Below, one piece after another: positions 14,464-18,190 of a stretch of 18,190 nt of DNA. The stretch spans positions 1 to 18,190 of the forward strand of contig DIVM01000072.1 in the NCBI GenBank assembly GCA_002435835.1, in the 5' to 3' direction. How positions within the stretch are numbered: the first letter of the stretch is position 1; each line of letters begins with the position of its first letter. The notes under the pieces were generated by a model. It was not told where the DNA came from and did no database searches. It was given only the letters and a program-made list of their open reading frames with translations. The translations under genes and the position numbers were made by a program. Source of the stretch: Firmicutes bacterium UBA6132. GTDB lineage: Bacteria; Bacillota_A; Clostridia; Tissierellales; Sedimentibacteraceae.

Positions 14464-15654
14464 ATGAAAAAATCACCGCTGTTTAAAATATTAACATTTT
14501 ACGGATTGTTTTCTATTTTTGCTAATGTTGTTCATCCTATTACACCAACTTTGTTTACTGAGTTAAATTTTCCTGATTATATGTTTGGTGTATCATTTGC
14601 TTCAATGAGTTTAGCTGTGTTTTTATCTGCTCCTGCTCTGGGGAAATTAGGTGATACAATAGGTCATGGTAAAATTTTTGCTTTATCCATGCCATTTTAT
14701 GCAGTGGCTCAAATGGCCTTTGGAATTTCTGATAATATTACAGCAACTATTATAGCAAGATTTTTCAGCGGACTTACAAGCAGTGCAACAGTTGTATGTT
14801 CAATGGCATACATAATAAATTTATCTAATGATGAAAATAGAGGTCGTTATATGACTTATTATGCGGCAACAACCTCTGCATGTTCAGCTTTTGGATATTT
14901 TCTTGGAGGAGTATTAGGAACTAAATCTTTGATGTATGTATTCATGCTTCAGTTTGGGTTTTTAGTATTAATTGGGATAATAGCTTATTATTTGATGGAA
15001 GACCCACAAAGTGAAAATTCTAAATTTACATTGTCAAGTAGTTTAGATATAAATCCTTTTAGCTCTTTTTTACAATTAAAAGGATCATTAACTAAAACTT
15101 TAATAACTTTTTTATGGGCTGTTTTTTTAACAAGTTTTGCTACAACTGCTTTTGATAATGCATTTAATTATTATATTAAAGAGGCTCTTGGTTTATCTTC
15201 ATCATATAACGGTATAATTAAAGCAGTAATTGGAATAGTTACTTTAATAGCAAACTTCACTATAAATATATATATAGTTAGAAAAACTAATTCAAGAAAA
15301 TCAATAATATATGTGTTGTTACTTTGCAGTATATCATCGTTCATTGTAATATTTATTTCTGGTGTTACACAGTTTTTTATAGCAAACATAGTATTTTTTA
15401 TGTTCAATGCAATGTATTTGCCAATACAGCAGGAACTTGTAATAGATGGATATGATTCTAAAACTAGTGGTATAATTGCAGGAGTTTTTAATTCTGTTAG
15501 ATCTGCTGGTATGATAACTGGATCTTTATTTGCTGGTTTCATATATGCATGGGGCAACAAATTGCCGTTTATAAGTGCGGCCCTAGCATTTTTGATTAGC
15601 GTTTTAGTAAGTTATAAAAATTATCAGCAAAAACTAAAAGATAAAATTGATTAA
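14464..15654 (+). CDS. MFS transporter, drug/H+ antiporter-like
   Basis: This 396-residue protein has about 12 predicted membrane helices. MFS motif A is seen after helix 2 (GKLGDTIGHGKI, 60-71), and the Gly/Ala-rich helix 5 (ATTSACSAFGYFLGGVLG) resembles the antiporter motif C. Both point to the DHA1-type efflux group. The cytoplasmic loop between the halves is around residues 180-210 and the C-terminus is short and basic. The substrate cannot be told from sequence. The start ATG follows AAGGGG. The attenuator-like leader suggests inducible expression, as is common for antibiotic or metabolite exporters. It lies beyond the terminator of the catabolic island and lacks the island's sigma-54 signals, so it is probably a separate function. 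Confidence 0.88.
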   Translation: MKKSPLFKILTFYGLFSIFANVVHPITPTLFTELNFPDYMFGVSFASMSLAVFLSAPALGKLGDTIGHGKIFALSMPFYAVAQMAFGISDNITATIIARFFSGLTSSATVVCSMAYIINLSNDENRGRYMTYYAATTSACSAFGYFLGGVLGTKSLMYVFMLQFGFLVLIGIIAYYLMEDPQSENSKFTLSSSLDINPFSSFLQLKGSLTKTLITFLWAVFLTSFATTAFDNAFNYYIKEALGLSSSYNGIIKAVIGIVTLIANFTINIYIVRKTNSRKSIIYVLLLCSISSFIVIFISGVTQFFIANIVFFMFNAMYLPIQQELVIDGYDSKTSGIIAGVFNSVRSAGMITGSLFAGFIYAWGNKLPFISAALAFLISVLVSYKNYQQKLKDKID

Positions 15655-15707
15655 TGAATAATAAATAATTAAAATATATATAAATTAACGTAAAATGGGG
15701 TGATAAC

Positions 15708-15848
15708 ATGGATTTTAAGTTAGAAGCAATTTTTATAATAATGCTTTTTGTAATATTAGTGAGTATTCAATATACACTAAATAAAATCCTTGTTTATTTA
15801 AAAGATATTAAAACTATTTTAATGATTAAAAAAAATAATAAAGAATAA
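15708..15848 (+). CDS. 46-residue single-span membrane peptide
   Basis: This short frame (starting MDFKLEAIFI and ending KKNNKE) has a clear GGGGTGAT-type ribosome site 7-8 nt before the ATG. One hydrophobic segment spans about residues 7-20 (AIFIIMLFVILVSI). It is followed by an amphipathic part (QYTLNKILVYLKDIKTILMI) and a basic tail, which suggests a membrane peptide with its positive end in the cytoplasm. I do not recognise a function. It lies 53 nt after the MFS gene without an obvious terminator between them and may be read from the same transcript. Confidence 0.65.
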   Translation: MDFKLEAIFIIMLFVILVSIQYTLNKILVYLKDIKTILMIKKNNKE

Positions 15849-15871
15849 TTTTTATTTATATAACCATAATA
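15843..15871 (+). promoter_or_regulatory. Sigma-G-type forespore promoter of the SASP gene
   Basis: GAATA (15843-15847), a 17-nt spacer and CATAATA (15865-15871) match the Bacillus sigma-G consensus GHATR-N17/18-CATNHTA at every fixed position. The start of transcription near 15878 lies about 30 nt before the ATG of the spore protein, which is the right place for a forespore gene. Confidence 0.65.
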
Positions 15872-15906
15872 AACTTATAATTAATTAATGAATTATGGAG
15901 GAAATT

Positions 15907-16086
15907 ATGGCACAAAAGAAAAAAATAAAAGAACTAACACCTGATGATTTGTTAAAACTTGAAATAGCTAAAGAAATTGGCTTAATGGACAAAGTTGAAG
16001 AATTAGGCTGGGGAGGTTTAACTGCTAAAGAAACTGGCAGAATAGGTGGAATTATGACTGCCAAGAAAAGGAAAAGGAAAGAATAA
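15907..16086 (+). CDS. Small acid-soluble spore protein, alpha/beta type
   Basis: This 59-residue protein resembles the alpha/beta SASPs that coat and protect DNA in the dormant spore. It shows LLKLEIAKEIGLMDKV, which contains an EIA block like the site cut by the germination protease GPR, and the DNA-binding signature GWGGLTAKETGRIGGIMTAKK. It is shorter and more lysine-rich at both ends than major SASPs and is probably a minor form. GGAGG at 15897-15901 lies 5 nt before the ATG at 15907. An in-frame ATG at 15895 overlaps that ribosome site and is not likely to be used. A sigma-G-type promoter precedes it, and only one base separates its stop from the methyltransferase start. Confidence 0.88.
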   Translation: MAQKKKIKELTPDDLLKLEIAKEIGLMDKVEELGWGGLTAKETGRIGGIMTAKKRKRKE

Positions 16087-16087
16087 T

Positions 16088-16819
16088 ATGAGCAACGATA
16101 GCTATAAAGAATTCTCTCAAATATATGATTTGTTGATGAATGTCGATATGGACTACAATAAATGGACAGCCTTCATCAAAGAAAAATTAGGAAAGAAAAA
16201 TAAAATTTTAGAAGCTGCTTGTGGTACTGGAAATATCACAAGCATTTTGTCTGAAAATTATAAGATAACTGCTTTTGATTTATCAGAGGACATGCTTATG
16301 AAAGCATATGAAAAACTTGATAGAAATACTGGAGTAAAACTTTTAAACCAAAATATGATTGATTTTAAAATAGATGATAAATTTGATGCATGCATTTGTT
16401 GTTGTGATGGTGTTAATTATTTAAATGAAGAGGAAGTTTTGTTGTTTTTTCAAAGAGTACAGCAACATCTTAAAAAGCAAGGCATATTTTTATTTGATAT
16501 TAGTACAGATTATAAATATGAAACTACATTTAATGATACATATGTTTATGATGACGGTGATGTATTTTATGTTTGGGAAAATATGATAGAAGAAGAATCG
16601 AATGAAGTAAATGTTGAAATTAATTTTTTTGTTAAAGAAAAAAATGAAAAATATAATAGAATTACAGAATTTCAGACACAATACATACATATAGCAAATG
16701 AAATTTCATCTAATCTAAAATCTTGTGGTTTTAGTGATATAGAAATATATGATGATTATAATAATGTTAAATATTCTGAGAATTCACTGAGAGCAGTGTT
16801 TATATGTAAATTAAATTAA
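16088..16819 (+). CDS. Class I SAM-dependent methyltransferase
   Basis: This 243-residue soluble protein has a Rossmann-type methyltransferase fold. Motif I is ILEAACGTGN (40-49), the acidic residue that binds the SAM ribose is in AFDLSEDML (Asp64), and motif IV is FDACICCCDGVNYL (99-112) with three consecutive cysteines. A C-terminal beta-rich part (about 140-243) probably covers the active site, as in small-molecule methyltransferases of this group. The acceptor is unknown. The ATG lies one base after the spore protein stop and the ribosome site (AAAGGAAAAG) is inside that gene, so the two are likely co-transcribed, at least in the forespore. Whether it has a spore role is not shown. Confidence 0.85.
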   Translation: MSNDSYKEFSQIYDLLMNVDMDYNKWTAFIKEKLGKKNKILEAACGTGNITSILSENYKITAFDLSEDMLMKAYEKLDRNTGVKLLNQNMIDFKIDDKFDACICCCDGVNYLNEEEVLLFFQRVQQHLKKQGIFLFDISTDYKYETTFNDTYVYDDGDVFYVWENMIEEESNEVNVEINFFVKEKNEKYNRITEFQTQYIHIANEISSNLKSCGFSDIEIYDDYNNVKYSENSLRAVFICKLN

Positions 16820-16841
16820 AGTACCAAGGAGCACTAATAAA

Positions 16842-17717
16842 ATGGACTACATGATCAGAGCAATAGATAAGAAAAAAACATTTAGACTATTTATGGTAAA
16901 GTCAACGGATACAGTTGAAACTGCAAGAAAGTTTCATTTAACTACACCAACTGCATCAGCAGCTTTAGGAAGAACTCTTACAGCTGGATTAATGATGGGT
17001 TATATGATGAAAAATGAAAATGACAAACTAACAGTTAGCATAAACGGAGGAGGACCTGCTGGGACTATTTTAGTTGTTGCGAATAATTCTGGAAATATAA
17101 AAGGATATATTGATAATCCCAATGTAGACCTTGAATTAAAGCAAAATGGAAAACTTGACGTCGGTAATGCAGTAGGTACTAATGGAAAAGTTACAGTTAT
17201 TATGGATATAGGAATGAAGGAACCTTATTATGGCAGTACTGATATAATTACAGGTGAAATTGGCGAAGATATAGCTGCTTATTATTTAGCATCAGAACAG
17301 CAAAATTCAGCTGTAGGTTTAGGTGTTTTAGTTGATAGAGATTATCATATAAAATCAGCTGGTGGATTTATAGTTCAAACACTTCCTTTTATAGATGAAG
17401 AAGACCTTGCAAAATTAGAAAATACATTAAATAATTTACAATCAGTATCTAATTATTTTGATAATGCTAAAGATGTAGAAGACATAGCAAAAGAAATTTT
17501 TAAAGATTTTGAAATAGAAATAACTGATAAAATACCAGTTGCATTTAATTGTGATTGTTCATATGATAGAATGGAAAAGGCCCTTGTATCATTGGGAAAA
17601 AAAGATCTTCAAAAAATAATTGAAGAAGATGAAGCAATAGAAACTGTTTGTCATTTTTGCAATACAAAATATTTATTTGATGAAGAAAAAATAGAAAACA
17701 TATTAAAGAACATTTAA
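16842..17717 (+). CDS. hslO: Redox-regulated chaperone Hsp33
   Basis: This 291-residue protein is a full-length Hsp33, a cytosolic holdase switched on when oxidation releases its zinc. The N-terminal core includes TTPTASAALGRTLTAGLMMG and NGGGPAGTILVVAN. The C-terminal redox switch has all four zinc ligands as CXC (Cys237, Cys239 in FNCDCSYDRM) and CXXC (Cys270, Cys273 in CHFC). AAGGAG (16826-16831) lies 10 nt before the ATG. It starts 22 nt after the methyltransferase with no terminator between them, so partial co-transcription is possible, though a housekeeping promoter may lie inside the upstream gene. Confidence 0.97.
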   Translation: MDYMIRAIDKKKTFRLFMVKSTDTVETARKFHLTTPTASAALGRTLTAGLMMGYMMKNENDKLTVSINGGGPAGTILVVANNSGNIKGYIDNPNVDLELKQNGKLDVGNAVGTNGKVTVIMDIGMKEPYYGSTDIITGEIGEDIAAYYLASEQQNSAVGLGVLVDRDYHIKSAGGFIVQTLPFIDEEDLAKLENTLNNLQSVSNYFDNAKDVEDIAKEIFKDFEIEITDKIPVAFNCDCSYDRMEKALVSLGKKDLQKIIEEDEAIETVCHFCNTKYLFDEEKIENILKNI

Positions 17718-17722
17718 TGAGT

Positions 17723-17765
17723 AAAAAGCTTAAAAATTAAGTTAACTTAGTTTTTAAGCTTTTTT
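17723..17765 (+). terminator. Terminator after hslO
   Basis: A perfect 14-bp stem (17723-17736 with 17751-17764, AAAAAGCTTAAAAA/TTTTTAAGCTTTTT) closes over a loop that is itself partly palindromic (TTAAGTTAACTTAG). It ends in a run of six T. Confidence 0.9.
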
Positions 17766-17830
17766 ATTTGAATAAATTAAGAATTCAAGTAAAGTAAAAA
17801 TATTAATAATAATAAAACTAAAAGTAAGTT

Positions 17831-17860
17831 TTGACATAGTGGAACCTACTAAATTGTATT
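17831..17860 (+). promoter_or_regulatory. Possible sigma-A promoter of the 4Fe-4S protein gene
   Basis: A perfect TTGACA (17831-17836) is followed by a weak -10 (TGTATT 17855-17860 with an 18-nt spacer). The gene start is about 90 nt further on. Confidence 0.4.
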
Positions 17861-17947
17861 GTAATTTTTTCAAAATTTTATTATAATTAATAAAAGATAA
17901 ACCGTAAGTAAATAATTAATAAATTATATAATTTAGGGAGGCGTGTC

Positions 17948-18190
17948 ATGAAATATTTAGCTAAAGATCAAAGTAAATGTATTCAATGCGGTCAATGCGA
18001 AGAAGTATGTTCAACAACTTATTTTAAAACTAAAGATAAGTTTAAATCGTGCATTCAAATAAACGAAGTAGAGAGTAAACCTGAGATAAACGTATGCAGC
18101 CAATGTGGAGAATGTATTGATATTTGTCCTGTACAAGCTATAACAAGGGATAAATTAGGTGTTGTTAGAATAAACAAAAAAATATGTGTT
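17948..18190 (+). CDS. 4Fe-4S ferredoxin-domain protein, N-terminal part
   Basis: The first 81 residues are visible and the gene runs out of the window. Two cysteine clusters of bacterial-ferredoxin type are seen: CIQCGQCEEVC (residues 11-21) and CSQCGECIDICP (about 47-58). A further Cys lies between them and another at residue 80 just before the edge (NKKICV), so more clusters may follow. The visible spacing resembles the electron-transfer subunits found beside CO dehydrogenases, hydrogenases or molybdenum oxidoreductases, but the partner is not in view. GGGAGG (17936-17941) lies 6 nt before the ATG. Confidence 0.88.
   Translation, partial: MKYLAKDQSKCIQCGQCEEVCSTTYFKTKDKFKSCIQINEVESKPEINVCSQCGECIDICPVQAITRDKLGVVRINKKICV

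Noticed and set aside
15171..15560. A 129-codon leftward frame within the MFS gene
   Set aside because: It lies wholly inside a clear transporter gene and is rich in residues expected from the reverse strand of membrane codons.
1..18190. CRISPR arrays, insertion sequences, prophage genes or attachment sites
   Set aside because: No regularly spaced repeats, transposase or integrase motifs or tRNA-end duplications were found; the tRNA-Leu 3' end is not repeated elsewhere in the window.

Overview
The window comes from a very AT-rich, low-GC Gram-positive anaerobe, most likely an endospore-forming member of the Clostridia. The evidence is an alpha/beta-type small acid-soluble spore protein behind a good sigma-G-type promoter, GGAGG-type ribosome binding sites, several TTG starts, Hsp33 and clostridial-type ferredoxin domains. 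I cannot name the species. No mobile element, CRISPR array or rRNA was seen.

Layout. Positions 1-2530 hold ordinary flanking genes: the C-terminal part of a parvulin foldase, a leftward two-gene operon (DUF1576-like membrane protein plus a small unknown protein), and tRNA-Leu(CAG) with its own promoter and terminator. Positions 2530-14110 form a catabolic island. It contains a three-subunit molybdenum hydroxylase of the xanthine dehydrogenase family, two tandem homologues of histidine/aromatic amino acid ammonia-lyases, a leftward PAS/sigma-54 activator and a BCCT-family betaine-type transporter. Positions 14110-18190 hold an MFS transporter behind an attenuator-like leader, a 46-residue membrane peptide, the spore protein, a SAM-dependent methyltransferase, Hsp33 and the start of a 4Fe-4S protein.

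The island looks like one regulon. Each of its three rightward transcription units (hydroxylase, lyase pair, transporter) begins with a GG-N10-GC sigma-54 promoter of nearly the same sequence. Each promoter has a pair of TGCAAAAT-N-ATTTTGCA palindromes exactly 20 bp apart, and the proximal palindrome always lies 136-140 bp upstream of the -24 GG. The only enhancer-binding protein in the window sits inside the island and is the obvious candidate to bind them.

The most striking point is that both ammonia-lyase homologues lack the Ala-Ser-Gly triad that makes the MIO electrophile, although the surrounding family motifs are intact. They are therefore unlikely to be histidine ammonia-lyases. Ergothionase, which removes trimethylamine from ergothioneine, is to my recollection a MIO-less relative. 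With a betaine-type transporter in the same regulon, I infer that the island takes up an aromatic or imidazole betaine (ergothioneine, hercynine or similar), eliminates its amine, and oxidises the product or substrate with the molybdenum hydroxylase. The substrate is an inference; the missing triad and the shared promoter architecture are read directly from the sequence.
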